From positions 1 through 49,015 of the forward strand of contig JAEURK010000211.1 of NCBI GenBank assembly GCA_016789175.1: a DNA stretch of 49,015 nt, written 5' to 3'. Shown in pieces: positions 16,644-24,210 of this stretch (position 1 is the first letter of the stretch; the number at the start of each line of letters is the position of its first letter). A program made the translations under genes and the position numbers. The DNA is from Anaerolineales bacterium. GTDB taxonomy: Bacteria; Chloroflexota; Anaerolineae; Anaerolineales; UBA6663. The notes below the pieces were generated by a model. That model did no database searches. It saw only the letters and a list, made by a program, of their open reading frames with translations, and was not told the DNA's origin.

Positions 16644-17105
16644 CTACTTGCGCACGCTCAGCAGCTGCGTTCGGGCATCGTGCACGCGACGCATCGTCGC
16701 CTGAGCCACGATGTGCATGAGGGCCGAGTCCAGACGCGGGTCGCTTTCGGAGAGATCGCGCAGTGCCTGGGCGTCGATCTTCAACAGAGTGCTGGACGCC
16801 GTGACCTGCCCGGTCGCCGTGTAGACGTAAGGCGGGACCAGCGCGGAGATGCCAGCCACTTCGCCCTTGCGGATCTCCCCGACTGGCACAAAACGGCGAT
16901 ATCCGTTGCGATCGGTCGCATCGATCCACAGTTCGAGGGCACCGCTCATCAGCAGGTAGAGCGCTTGAGCCGGTCGATCACATTCGAACAACACCTCGCC
17001 CGGCGCACATTGGATCTCCACCGTCGCCAAGGCAACCATCGGAAGCGCTGCCTCGTCAAAGGCATGAAAGAACGGATACTGGCGCAGCAACTCTACGGAA
17101 GTCAT
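16644..17105 (-). CDS. Stand-alone cyclic-nucleotide-binding-fold protein (copy 2)
   Basis: A 153-aa single beta-roll domain, paralogous to 8585-9052 over its whole length (shared SDPRLDSALMH-type C-helix and GEVAGISALV cassette). There is again no helix-turn-helix, and the cassette reads YTATGQ where CRP has an Arg for the cyclic phosphate. It is the first gene of the redox island; hdrC follows after 298 bp with its own promoter. Its own promoter carries a CRP-type operator (17386-17438). Possibly a sensor or partner protein of the hydrogenase-Hdr complex. The sequence does not show what it binds. Confidence 0.82.
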   Translation of the reverse strand: MTSVELLRQYPFFHAFDEAALPMVALATVEIQCAPGEVLFECDRPAQALYLLMSGALELWIDATDRNGYRRFVPVGEIRKGEVAGISALVPPYVYTATGQVTASSTLLKIDAQALRDLSESDPRLDSALMHIVAQATMRRVHDARTQLLSVRK

Positions 17106-17182
17106 GAAATACGTCCCGGGCGCGCAGAGTGGTGTCTGGTGGGTGGAGTCTCACCACCGTTGCAGCACCGATCACTCAGCGT

Positions 17183-17245
17183 TCACACCCACCCCACCGA
17201 TTCGCGAGTACAAAGGTTCAGCTTGAGGACATCTAGCGCAATCAA
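17183..17245 (-). CDS. Possible 20-aa leader ORF upstream of cNMP-domain gene
   Basis: TTG start with GGAGG 5 nt upstream, encoding MIALDVLKLNLCTRESVGWV and a TGA stop. It lies within the predicted 280-nt leader of the cNMP-domain gene. The strong ribosome site is the only support, so it may be chance. Confidence 0.25.
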   Translation of the reverse strand: MIALDVLKLNLCTRESVGWV

Positions 17246-17385
17246 AAGCACCTCCAGCGCCCGAAACCGCGCGACAGGCACCAGGGGCACAGGCCGAGGG
17301 GCGGTTTCTGCAGCCCACCGGCGCCGTAGAGGGCCAACGGGGGATGGGTGGGCTGCGCGTGGCTACCGTTATACTCAGGTAACCT

Positions 17386-17438
17386 GGCCGACATTATCCG
17401 CCCTGTCAATTCAGAACTCGAGTGAATTATGTCACTCG
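17386..17438 (-). promoter_or_regulatory. Promoter with CRP-type operator upstream of cNMP-domain gene 2
   Basis: On the minus strand, CGAGTGAATTATGTCACTCG (17419-17438) is a perfect 7-bp dyad with the GTGA-N6-TCAC core. A -10-like GATAAT sits at 17393-17398, predicting a start near 17386. The centre of the dyad is 35.5 bp from the end of the -10 box, exactly the spacing seen at the hdr promoter. Elsewhere in the 17106-17500 spacer I see only the short ORF at 17183-17245. Confidence 0.6.
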
Positions 17439-17499
17439 CAATAGGTGAGCAAAATCGTGGGTTTAGGTGCAAATGCGCTGGACGCAAGGCTGCGACGGG

Positions 17500-17540
17500 A
17501 CAAACAGAAACGGCCCCCAACAGATCTGTTGAGGGCCGTC
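17500..17540 (-). terminator. Intrinsic terminator after tRNA-Met
   Basis: A near-perfect hairpin (arms ACGGCCC...GGGCCGT, 17510-17539) is followed on the minus strand by TTTCTGTTT. It lies directly downstream of the tRNA gene. Confidence 0.8.
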
Positions 17541-17544
17541 AAGG

Positions 17545-17616
17545 TGGCGGCGAGTAGATTTGAACTACCGACCAAGGGCTTATGAGTCCCCTGCTCTGCC
17601 ACTGAGCTACACCGCC
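17545..17616 (-). tRNA. tRNA-Met (CAT), probably elongator
   Basis: 72 nt on the minus strand. The acceptor GGCGGTG pairs with CGCCGCC; D-arm TAGCTCAGTGGCAGAGCA; anticodon loop CTCATAA gives anticodon CAT; T-loop TTCAAAT. Discriminator A; CCA is not encoded. The loop CTCATAA favours elongator Met, but a CAT tRNA-Ile2 cannot be excluded by eye. Confidence 0.92.
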
Positions 17617-17628
17617 AAATGCCAGACA

Positions 17629-17657
17629 ATTATACAGGAAAGCGGCACTCCCTTCAA
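17629..17657 (-). promoter_or_regulatory. tRNA-Met promoter
   Basis: TTGAAG (17652-17657), 17 bp, TATAAT (17629-17634) on the minus strand, 12 nt before the tRNA. The tRNA-Ser gene in this window has the same -35 hexamer. Confidence 0.8.
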
Positions 17658-17694
17658 TGGCCCGATGCCCAAGAGTGGAGCCGGGTTTGTTTTA

Positions 17695-17723
17695 TTGACT
17701 CGCCCCGGCGCGCGCCAGATAAT
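17695..17723 (+). promoter_or_regulatory. Sigma-70 promoter reading toward clpS
   Basis: TTGACT (17695-17700), 17 bp, GATAAT (17718-17723). An ATG follows after 7 nt at 17731. It is divergent from the tRNA-Met promoter and should drive the permease remnant region and clpS. Confidence 0.65.
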
Positions 17724-17730
17724 CGTATCT

Positions 17731-17823
17731 ATGTTCCTGGCCTCGGGAAATTGCCCCCCATGCGATCAGTCGCCGACGCGCACCCTTCGGGTGCGCAACC
17801 GCCGACGCCCGAGTGGGACGTGA
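17731..17823 (+). CDS. Possible 30-aa leaderless ORF
   Basis: Begins 7 nt after a good -10 box, so it would be translated from the first base of the transcript. The peptide (MFLASGNCPPCDQ...) has no recognised similarity. It ends in TGATGA, overlapping the permease-remnant frame. It spans a strong GCGCACCC hairpin (17778-17796). It could be a leader ORF or a chance frame. Confidence 0.25.
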   Translation: MFLASGNCPPCDQSPTRTLRVRNRRRPSGT

Positions 17824-17972
17824 TGATCAACGAGGGTCGGACGTTCATCACCCCCTATCCCTGGCTCTCGCTTTTCCCCGGCATCGCCTTCTTCCTGACC
17901 GAGGCCGCCCTTAACCTTTCCGGCGACGGGCTGCGCGATGCCGTCTACCCGCGCTGGCGGGGCGAGCACTGA
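17760..17972 (+). pseudogene. C-terminal fragment of a DppC/OppC-type peptide ABC permease
   Basis: From GAQPPTPEWDVM onward the frame matches the last third of peptide/nickel ABC permeases: QPPTPEW, then EGR, PWLSLFPG and LTEAALNLSGDGLRDAV. It ends with PRWRGEH, a normal C-terminus. The N-terminal four-fifths, including the EAA loop, is absent. Homology breaks at a GC-rich hairpin with a TTCG loop (17778-17796). No partner permease, ATPase or binding protein is nearby. An in-frame ATG (17760) could still give a 70-aa product. Most likely a deletion or insertion remnant left next to tRNA-Met, and it now serves as the leader of clpS 6 bp downstream. Confidence 0.7.
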
Positions 17973-17978
17973 GGCACC

Positions 17979-18314
17979 ATGACCGCCGCGCCCGAGCTGC
18001 CTCTGGCAGAGCCCGACATTGAGGCGGAACGCGACCTCGACTGGGTGGTCGCCGACGACACCGGCGGCGACGTGCACGTCATCATTCACAACGATGACGT
18101 CACACCGATGGATTTCGTGACAGTCGTACTGCGCACCGTCTTCGGGATCGGCTCGATCAAGGCCGAGGGCATCATGCTGACCGCGCACTTCCGCGGTCAG
18201 GCCTATGTCTGCACCCTGCCCCGCGAGGCCGCCAAAGACGCCGTCGGCCGCGCCCACGCCATCGCCCGCCAGGCGGGTTATCCGCTGACGTTCAGCATCG
18301 CCGAGAGCAGTTGA
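17979..18314 (+). CDS. clpS: ClpS adaptor protein
   Basis: A 111-aa protein of the ClpS/N-recognin family, which hands N-degron substrates to the ClpA/ClpC AAA+ unfoldase. The core HNDDVTPMDFVTVVL (about residues 37-51) contains the Asn-Asp-Asp that binds the N-terminal amine. HFRGQAYVCTLPREAA and AIARQAGYPLTFSIAE complete the fold. The first 33 residues are acidic and probably disordered, as in other ClpS proteins. No clpA is in the window. The gene is about 250 nt from the promoter at 17695-17723. Confidence 0.88.
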   Translation: MTAAPELPLAEPDIEAERDLDWVVADDTGGDVHVIIHNDDVTPMDFVTVVLRTVFGIGSIKAEGIMLTAHFRGQAYVCTLPREAAKDAVGRAHAIARQAGYPLTFSIAESS

Positions 18315-18392
18315 CACCCGCTTGAAGTTTGGGACTCACCTCAACCATATGCGAGGCGGGTGCGGCCATCGGCGGCGTGCTATGCTCTCCGG

Positions 18393-19235
18393 ATGCAGAA
18401 CAAAACCATCCTCATCACCGGCGCCACCAACGGCATCGGGCTCGAAACCGCGCGCGGCCTGGCCCGTCAGGGCGCCCACCTGGTTCTGGTTGGACGCGAC
18501 ACCGCCAAAAGTGAACGGATCGTGGCCGATCTCAAAGCGGACACCCACAACGAGAAGATCGACCTGCTGATCGCGGATCTGAGCGTTCAGGCCGCGATCC
18601 GGGCTCTGGCGGCCCAGGTGCTCGCGCGCTATCCACGCCTGGACGTCCTCGTCAACAACGCCGGCGGCGTTTTTGACCCGCGCACGACGACGGCCGACGG
18701 CATCGAGACCACCTGGGCCGTCAACCACCTGGCGTACTTTCTGCTGACAAACCTGCTGCTCGAGCGGCTCAAGGCCAGCACCCCGGCGCGTGTCGTCAGC
18801 GTCTCGTCGGCCGCGCATATGGGCGGCTCACTGCGCATCGAGGACCCTGAGTACAAGAACGGCGGGTATACATCCTTCGGCGCATACAGCCAGTCGAAGC
18901 TGGCGAACGTCCTTTTCACGGTCGAGCTCGCCCGTCGATTGGCGGGCACCGGGGTCACGGCCAACAGCCTGCATCCGGGCTTCGTGCGCACCGGCTTCGG
19001 TACCCGCACCATGGGCTGGCTGAGCCCGATCGTATCGGTGGTCACGCGCCTCGGGATGCGGGCCGATCAAGGCGCCGCGACCTCAATCTACCTCGCCTCC
19101 TCACCGGACGTCGAAGGCGTCAGCGGCCGGTACTTCTCCGAGAAGAAACCGGCGCGTGTCAGCGCTCAGGCACAGGATGCCGACCTGGCCCGCCGGCTGT
19201 GGGCCCTGAGCGAAAAACAGTGCGGGATCGAGTAA
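18393..19235 (+). CDS. Short-chain dehydrogenase/reductase (retinol dehydrogenase-like)
   Basis: A 280-aa classical SDR using NAD(P)H. TGATNGIG (about residue 8) is the cofactor glycine motif, NNAGG (about residue 87) stabilises the fold, and YSQSK (about residue 166) holds the catalytic Tyr and Lys with Ser in SVSSAAH. The overall pattern resembles the RDH11-14/WWOX-like branch; the substrate is unknown. The ATG at 18393 was chosen because the Rossmann strand starts right after it. TATGCT (18381-18386) lies 6 nt upstream, so the mRNA may be leaderless. Confidence 0.9.
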   Translation: MQNKTILITGATNGIGLETARGLARQGAHLVLVGRDTAKSERIVADLKADTHNEKIDLLIADLSVQAAIRALAAQVLARYPRLDVLVNNAGGVFDPRTTTADGIETTWAVNHLAYFLLTNLLLERLKASTPARVVSVSSAAHMGGSLRIEDPEYKNGGYTSFGAYSQSKLANVLFTVELARRLAGTGVTANSLHPGFVRTGFGTRTMGWLSPIVSVVTRLGMRADQGAATSIYLASSPDVEGVSGRYFSEKKPARVSAQAQDADLARRLWALSEKQCGIE

Positions 19236-19287
19236 GCGCGATGTGTTGCTCGTCTGATCCTTCGGGCTCTCCAGGTACAATCCGTTC

Positions 19288-20217
19288 ATGACCGAGAAAA
19301 TCATCCTGGACTGTGACCCCGGGCACGACGACGCCATCGCCATGATGTTGGCGCTGGCCAGCTCGGAACTCGAGGTGTTGGGCGTGACTGTGGTGTACGG
19401 CAACGTCAGCCTGGACCGGACGTTGCGCAACGCCTGTGTGGTGCGCGAGGTGGTCGGCCGCGACGTGGAGATCTACGCCGGCGTCGACCGGCCGCTCGTG
19501 CGCGAACGCGTCAGCGCCGAGGCCGTGCACGGCGCCTCGGGTCTCGAGGGCCCGCATCTGCCGACGCCGTCGCGCGGGCCGGAGGCCAAGCACGCCGTCC
19601 ACTTCATCATCGAGCAGGTGCTTGCGCACCCGGGGGAGGTCACGCTGGTGCCGACCGGCTCGCTGACCAACGTCGCTTTGGCGATGCGGCTCGAGCCCAG
19701 GATCGTGCCCGCCCTCAGGCGCATCGTGCTGATGGGCGGCTCGCTGGACACCGGCAACTGGTCGCCGGCGGCCGAGTTCAACATCCTGTGCGACCCGCAC
19801 GCCGCCCGGGTCGTGTTTGAGTCGGGCGTGCCGCTTGTGATGTTCGGCCTGAACCTCACGCACCAGACCCCGGCGGTGCCGAGCCGGATCGCGCGCTTCA
19901 GGGCGCTCAACACCCAGGTCGGCGAGTTCACGGCCCAGCTGCTCGAGTTCTTCCGCCAGCATCATGTCGAGCGCTACGGCTGGGACGGCGCACCGATCCA
20001 CGATGCCTGCGCGATCGCGTATTTGCTGAAGCCCGAGCTGTTCACGATGCAAGCGTTGAACGTCGAGATCGAGACCAACGAGGGCCTTAACTATGGGCGA
20101 ACGGTCGGTGACGTTTGGCGCGTCACCGGCAAGGCCCCGAACTGCGAGGCCGGCATCCGCATCGACGCCGACGGCTTCTACGATCTGCTCGTCGAACGCC
20201 TCGGCCGCTACCGCTAA
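19288..20217 (+). CDS. Inosine-uridine preferring nucleoside hydrolase
   Basis: A 309-aa nucleoside hydrolase with all canonical residues: the Ca2+ motif DCDPGHDD (about residue 7), VTLVPTGSLTNVALA, the ribose-binding NWSPAAEFNILCDP, and HDACAIAYLL with the catalytic His (about residue 236). It should hydrolyse purine and/or pyrimidine ribonucleosides to base and ribose in the cytoplasm. Contrast the divergent paralogue at 1037-1960. TACAAT ends 6 nt before the ATG and no ribosome site is seen, again suggesting a leaderless message. No -35 box is evident. Confidence 0.93.
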   Translation: MTEKIILDCDPGHDDAIAMMLALASSELEVLGVTVVYGNVSLDRTLRNACVVREVVGRDVEIYAGVDRPLVRERVSAEAVHGASGLEGPHLPTPSRGPEAKHAVHFIIEQVLAHPGEVTLVPTGSLTNVALAMRLEPRIVPALRRIVLMGGSLDTGNWSPAAEFNILCDPHAARVVFESGVPLVMFGLNLTHQTPAVPSRIARFRALNTQVGEFTAQLLEFFRQHHVERYGWDGAPIHDACAIAYLLKPELFTMQALNVEIETNEGLNYGRTVGDVWRVTGKAPNCEAGIRIDADGFYDLLVERLGRYR

Positions 20218-20220
20218 CCA

Positions 20221-20321
20221 CCGGCGATACCGGGAATGACCCGCCGAGTTCCTCGCGAAATTCGGCCCCTTTTTGCCGGGGCACGGCGATATCCGGCAAT
20301 ATCCGGCCATTCCGGGGATCG
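20221..20321. repeat. Palindromic intergenic element (CCGG/ATTCC words)
   Basis: The outer arms around 20225-20241 and 20305-20321 (CGATACCGGGAATG against CATTCCGGGGATCG) pair with a few mismatches. The interior repeats CGATATCCGGCAATATCCGG. It fills the spacer between the nucleoside hydrolase and the zinc-ribbon gene. Confidence 0.5.
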
Positions 20322-20330
20322 AGCCTGACC

Positions 20331-20690
20331 ATGACCACACCCACTTGCCCGCACTGTGGCGCTAAGAGCGCGGTGCCCATCCTCGGGCTCGGCGACAAGA
20401 TCCCGTCGGTGTTCAAGTCGCTCTTCGGCCGCGGGGCGAGCGTCGCCAGCTTCGCCAACGCGCACTATGTGCGCCAGTTCGAGACCGGGCAGATCGAGGC
20501 CGTTTGTACGCGGTGCGGAAAGCGCTTCAAGTCCACCGCTGACGCGAACCGCCCGGCGCCTCGTGCCGCAGCCGCCCCGCGCCGCGCCGTCACCGAACGC
20601 CTGCGCGAGCTTGAGGCATTGCGCAGCCAAAGCCTGATCACCGACGACGAGTACCGGGAGCAGCGCCAACGCATCCTCGCCGACCTGTAG
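20331..20690 (+). CDS. Small zinc-ribbon protein with SHOCT-like C-terminus
   Basis: A 119-aa protein. Paired Cys knuckles CPHCG (about residue 6) and CTRCG (about residue 59) would bind one Zn. The C-terminal 30 residues, LRELEALRSQSLITDDEYRE and beyond, match the SHOCT (short C-terminal) domain, an oligomerisation-type module often on small membrane or nucleic-acid-linked proteins. The middle is Ala/Pro/Arg-rich. The start was set just before the first Cys pair; sequence upstream belongs to a palindromic repeat. It lies 26 bp before the GTPase gene. Function unknown. Confidence 0.75.
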   Translation: MTTPTCPHCGAKSAVPILGLGDKIPSVFKSLFGRGASVASFANAHYVRQFETGQIEAVCTRCGKRFKSTADANRPAPRAAAAPRRAVTERLRELEALRSQSLITDDEYREQRQRILADL

Positions 20691-20716
20691 GCCGACCCGC
20701 GCTATACTCCTGCGCA

Positions 20717-21973
20717 ATGTCCAACCTCGACGACCTGCTCAAGGAATTTCCGGACGACACGCGCCGACAGCTGACAACCGCCTGGGGCGCCCTGCCCGCG
20801 CCCATGCAGCAGGAGCTCAGCTCGGCCGCCAAACTTCTGCCCGGCGACCTGGCGCGCTGGCGCCTGCTCCTCGACCTGGCCCTGCCCAACTTCCAGATCG
20901 CGTTCGCGGACAAGCGCAGCATCGCCATCGTCGGCCCGGCCAACGTCGGTAAGTCCACGCTCTACAACCAGCTGGTGCGCAAACGCGAAGACAAGGCCGA
21001 GGTCAGCCCGGTGCCCGGCACCACCCGCGTCAACCAGGAGGCCGACGCCGGTCTGTTCCGCATCGTCGACACGCCGGGCGCAGATGCCGTCGGCGATCTG
21101 GGCGAGCAGGAGAAGTCTCGCGCCCTGCAGGCCGCCGAGCAGGCGGATTTTCTGATCGTGGTCTTCGACGCCATCCAGGGGATCAAGCGCACCGAGCAGG
21201 AGCTGTTCGACGAGCTGCACGCGCTCGGCAAGCCGCTGGTGGCCGTCCTCAACAAGGCCGACCTGCTCAGCAGCCGCGACCTCAAGCCCGTGCTCGAGCG
21301 CACGGCCGCCAACCTCCGCCTCGAACAATCGCAGGTGGTGCCGATCTCGGCCCGCACCGGCCACAACCTTGACGATCTGCTGCTCGCGATCGCCAAGGCC
21401 GAGCCGGGTCTGCTGGCGGCGCTGGGTCGTGCCCTGCCGGCCTACCGCTGGCGTCTGGCCTGGACCGCGATCACGGGCGCAGCAACGACCTCGGCCGTGA
21501 TCGCGCTCACGCCGCTGCCGGTCCTCGATGTCATCCCGCTGTTGGCCGTGCAGTCTTCGTTGGTGTTGGGCGTCGCCCGGATCTACAACTATGAGCTCAC
21601 GCCGGCCCGCGCCCGCGAGCTGGCTGTAACCTTCGGCCTGGGCTTCCTGGGGCGCACGCTGTTTCAGGAGTTGAGCAAATTGGGCGGGCCGCCCGGCTGG
21701 GCGCTCTCCGCCGCCGTTGCGGCCGGCACCACGGTCGTGATGGGCTACGCCGCGGCCACCTGGTTCGAGCGCGGCGAAAAGCTCACCGGGGAGTCGCTCA
21801 AGCGACTGACCAAGGCCGTGACCGACACCGTCCTCGACTCGCTCCGCAACTTCGGCAAAAAGCGTCCTGACCGCGCCACGCTCCAGGAGCGCATCCGCGA
21901 GACGTTGGAGCGGTCGGAGATGGGCGAGACGTTTGAAAAGGAAGAGGGAGGAGAGAGGAGGGAAGAGGGATAA
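20717..21973 (+). CDS. Era/EngA-like GTPase with C-terminal DUF697-like membrane region
   Basis: A 418-aa TRAFAC-class GTPase. G1 is GPANVGKST (about residue 77), G2 a Thr in PGTTRV, G3 DTPGAD, G4 NKAD (about residue 183) and G5 ISART. After the G domain come hydrophobic segments (about 240-360) of the YcjF/DUF697 kind, so it likely acts at the membrane. The last residues, KEEGGERREEG, are encoded by the polypurine arm of the 21940-22004 palindrome, so the repeat has supplied the C-terminus. TATACT lies 8 nt before the ATG. Cellular role unknown. Confidence 0.85.
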   Translation: MSNLDDLLKEFPDDTRRQLTTAWGALPAPMQQELSSAAKLLPGDLARWRLLLDLALPNFQIAFADKRSIAIVGPANVGKSTLYNQLVRKREDKAEVSPVPGTTRVNQEADAGLFRIVDTPGADAVGDLGEQEKSRALQAAEQADFLIVVFDAIQGIKRTEQELFDELHALGKPLVAVLNKADLLSSRDLKPVLERTAANLRLEQSQVVPISARTGHNLDDLLLAIAKAEPGLLAALGRALPAYRWRLAWTAITGAATTSAVIALTPLPVLDVIPLLAVQSSLVLGVARIYNYELTPARARELAVTFGLGFLGRTLFQELSKLGGPPGWALSAAVAAGTTVVMGYAAATWFERGEKLTGESLKRLTKAVTDTVLDSLRNFGKKRPDRATLQERIRETLERSEMGETFEKEEGGERREEG

Positions 21974-22004
21974 TCGCTCCTCTCTCCTCCCTCCTCCCTC
22001 TTCC
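21940..22004. repeat. Polypurine/polypyrimidine palindrome between convergent GTPase and hisE
   Basis: GGAAGAGGGAGGAG (21940-21953) pairs perfectly with the complementary arm at 21991-22004, and the inner part pairs with slips. It overlaps the 3' ends of both convergent genes. It might act as a bidirectional terminator, but U-runs are lacking. Confidence 0.7.
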
Positions 22005-22288
22005 TACTTGTGTCTCCGCCCCAGCTCCGCCTCGACATCGGCCAGGCTGAGGTTGCGTGAGGCGAGCAGCACGAGGGTGTGATAGACGAGATCGGCGACT
22101 TCGCTGATCACGCGCTCATCGCCCTGCCCCTTGACGGCCAGAACGACCTCGATCGCCTCCTCACCCACCTTCTTGACGATTTCGTCCTCACCAGCCTGCA
22201 GCAGTTGCTGCGTGTACGAGCCGGGCCGCGGGTTGGCGATCCGGTCCCGGATGGTCGCTTCGAGCGTTTTGAGTTCGAACGAGCTCAT
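22004..22288 (-). CDS. hisE: Phosphoribosyl-ATP pyrophosphatase
   Basis: A 94-aa HisE, second step of histidine synthesis (PRATP to PRAMP). The MazG-like fold motif [13 protein letters not shown] (about residues 37-49) and [15 protein letters not shown] supply the Mg-binding acidic residues. The ATG overlaps the hisI stop by 4 bp (ATGA). It is the last gene of the his operon. HisE and HisI are separate here rather than fused as in enterobacteria. Confidence 0.94.
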   Translation of the reverse strand: MSSFELKTLEATIRDRIANPRPGSYTQQLLQAGEDEIVKKVGEEAIEVVLAVKGQGDERVISEVADLVYHTLVLLASRNLSLADVEAELGRRHK

Positions 22289-22602
22289 GAGTTCTCCCCT
22301 TCGAGTGACGCGAAGAAACAGGTGCGTGCGCCGGTATGACAGGCCGGTCCGTCGGCCGCGACTTTGAGCAAAAGCGTGTCGCCGTCGCAATCGACCAGGA
22401 TCTCACGGACGTGCAGGACATTGCCGCTGGTCGCACCCTTGTGCCACAGTTCCTGGCGGCTGCGGCTCCAGAACCAGGCTTCGCCGGTTTGCTGCGTGAG
22501 CGCCAGCGCCTCGGCATTCATCCACGCCACCATCAGCACCGTGCCGTCGGCCGCATCCTGCGCCACGGCCGTGATCAGCCCGCGATCGTCATACTTCAAC
22601 AT
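22285..22602 (-). CDS. hisI: Phosphoribosyl-AMP cyclohydrolase
   Basis: A 105-aa HisI, which opens the purine ring of PRAMP (third step). WHKGATSGN (about residue 54), DCDGD (about residue 72) and [10 protein letters not shown] (about residue 88) hold the Zn and Mg ligands. The ATG chosen has GAGGG upstream and aligns with the family start LKYDxRGL. An upstream GTG (22620) would add six residues and overlap hisF. The gene overlaps hisE by 4 bp. Confidence 0.93.
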   Translation of the reverse strand: MLKYDDRGLITAVAQDAADGTVLMVAWMNAEALALTQQTGEAWFWSRSRQELWHKGATSGNVLHVREILVDCDGDTLLLKVAADGPACHTGARTCFFASLEGENS

Positions 22603-22616
22603 GTGAACCCTCTTCG

Positions 22617-23429
22617 TCACGAAACGATCCGCATCGGCAGGCCGCGCTCGACGCAGTAGGATTTGACCTGGCCGATGGTCAGCACACCGTCGTGAAAGAG
22701 CGAGGCCGCGAGAGCCGCGTCGGCTTTGCCGGCGTCGAGCACGTCGGCGAAGTGCGCGAGCGAGCCCGCCCCACCCGAGGCGATCACGGGCACGTTGACG
22801 GCCGCCGCGATCGCACGCGTCAGCTCGAGATCATAGCCGGCCTGCGTGCCGTCGGCGTCGATGCTGGTGAGCAGGATCTCGCCCGCCCCAAGCGCCACGG
22901 CGCGCTGCGCCCACTCGACCGCGTCCAGCCCGGTCGGCGTCCGCCCGCCATCCACAACGACCTCCCAGCGCTCTTGGGCGGCCACCAAGGCTGCCCCTTC
23001 TCGCCCCTCCCGCTTCCCACCTTGCTCAACGCGCTTCGCGTCCATGGCCAGCACCACGCACTGCGCGCCGAAGCGCTCGGCCCCGGCGGTGAGCAACTCC
23101 GGGTTGCGGACCGCGGCCGAGTTGACGCTGACCTTGTCGGCGCCGGCCAGCAGGATGCGGCGCATGTCGTCGACGGTCCGGATCCCGCCGCCGACCGTCA
23201 GCGGCAGAAAGACCTCGTCGGCCACGCGGCGCACCATCGGCGCCACGGTCGCGCGGCCGTCAGGCGTGGCCGAGATGTCGAGGAAGACCAGCTCATCGGC
23301 GCCGGCCTGATCGTACAGCCGGGCCTGATCCACCGGATCTCCCGCGTCGCGCAGGCCAACGAAGTTCACGCCCTTCACGACGCGTCCGTCTTTGATATCC
23401 AGGCAGGGGATGATGCGTTTTGCTAGCAT
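22617..23429 (-). CDS. hisF: Imidazole glycerol phosphate synthase, cyclase subunit
   Basis: A 270-aa (beta/alpha)8 cyclase that, with HisH, turns PRFAR and ammonia into IGP and AICAR. The catalytic Asp pair is at D11 (CLDI) and D130 (AMDAKR). It is 15-20 residues longer than usual. The extra segment lies at about residues 135-153, between AKRV and WEVVVDGGR, on the loop after beta-strand 5. It is encoded partly by a purine-rich stretch resembling the polypurine palindromes of this region. The insertion is in frame. Separated from hisA by a 64-bp spacer filled by a hairpin. Confidence 0.95.
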   Translation of the reverse strand: MLAKRIIPCLDIKDGRVVKGVNFVGLRDAGDPVDQARLYDQAGADELVFLDISATPDGRATVAPMVRRVADEVFLPLTVGGGIRTVDDMRRILLAGADKVSVNSAAVRNPELLTAGAERFGAQCVVLAMDAKRVEQGGKREGREGAALVAAQERWEVVVDGGRTPTGLDAVEWAQRAVALGAGEILLTSIDADGTQAGYDLELTRAIAAAVNVPVIASGGAGSLAHFADVLDAGKADAALAASLFHDGVLTIGQVKSYCVERGLPMRIVS

Positions 23430-23439
23430 TTGTGATTTG

Positions 23440-23493
23440 CGATGGGTGATTGCGGGCCTGCCGAGGTGGCAGGCAATCGCATAGCGCCCATCG
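23440..23493. repeat. Hairpin repeat in the hisA-hisF spacer
   Basis: CGATGGG (23440-23446) pairs with CCCATCG (23487-23493). Inner arms GCGGGCCTGCC and GGCAGGCAAT pair around a short loop. It shares GCGATTTGCGAT-like words with the larger palindrome upstream of hisA. Confidence 0.65.
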
Positions 23494-24201
23494 TTATTCT
23501 CCGAGACTCACGGTGCCCTCATAGAGCGCCCGCCCGACGATGACGCCAGGCAGACCGGCCGCGCGCACGGCCTCGATGTCGGCCGGGCCGCCGACGCCGC
23601 CCGAGGCGATGACGTGCAAACCGGTCTCGGCCGAGAGCGCCTGGGTCGCGGCGACATTCACGCCGGTCTGCAGACCATCACGGGCGATATCGGTGTAGAT
23701 GCACCAGACCACGCCGCGCAGCCGCAGTTGCCGACCGACCTCGACCGCGTGCAGGCCGGTCGACTCACCCCAGCCGCGCACCCGCACAAGGCCGTCGCGC
23801 GCGTCGAGCCCGACCGCCACTGCGTCGGAACCGTACTCGGACAAGGCCCAATCGACCAGGGTCGGGTTCTCGATCGCGGCCGTGCCGATCACGACCCGCC
23901 GGACCCCGGCCGCGAACGCCGCCGTGACCGCAGCCTGGTCGCGCAGCCCACCGCCGAACTGCACCGGCACGCCGCTTGCCACGATCGCGTCGAGCGCGGC
24001 CCGGTTCGCCGCGCCGGCCTCGCCGAACGCACCGTCCAGATTGACGACATGCAGCCAGCGCGAACCGGCGGCGCGCCAGCGCAAAGCCATCGCACCCGGG
24101 TCGTCGCCGTAAGTCGTCTGCCGGTTCGGGTCACCCTCGGAAAGACGCACGACCTTTCCGGCCCGAAGATCAATGGCTGGGTAAACGACAAATGATTCCA
24201 T
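23494..24201 (-). CDS. hisA: ProFAR isomerase
   Basis: A 235-aa (beta/alpha)8 isomerase converting ProFAR to [19 protein letters not shown] (about residues 7-20) contains the first catalytic Asp, and YTDIARDG (about residue 167) the second. Two phosphate-binding loops, FGGGLR and IASGGVG, are present. The start was placed at the ATG directly before the first barrel strand; upstream sequence is the palindromic spacer. Length is typical. Confidence 0.95.
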   Translation of the reverse strand: MESFVVYPAIDLRAGKVVRLSEGDPNRQTTYGDDPGAMALRWRAAGSRWLHVVNLDGAFGEAGAANRAALDAIVASGVPVQFGGGLRDQAAVTAAFAAGVRRVVIGTAAIENPTLVDWALSEYGSDAVAVGLDARDGLVRVRGWGESTGLHAVEVGRQLRLRGVVWCIYTDIARDGLQTGVNVAATQALSAETGLHVIASGGVGGPADIEAVRAAGLPGVIVGRALYEGTVSLGE

Positions 24202-24210
24202 AAACGATTG

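Noticed and set aside
17242..17520. 92-aa open frame on the minus strand upstream of the cNMP-domain gene
   Set aside because: It runs through the tRNA-Met terminator and the CRP-type promoter region, has no ribosome site and a non-protein-like composition.
22980..23035. Frameshift in hisF
   Set aside because: The extra segment is in frame, and both catalytic Asp residues and the downstream barrel strands remain intact; it is an insertion, not an error.
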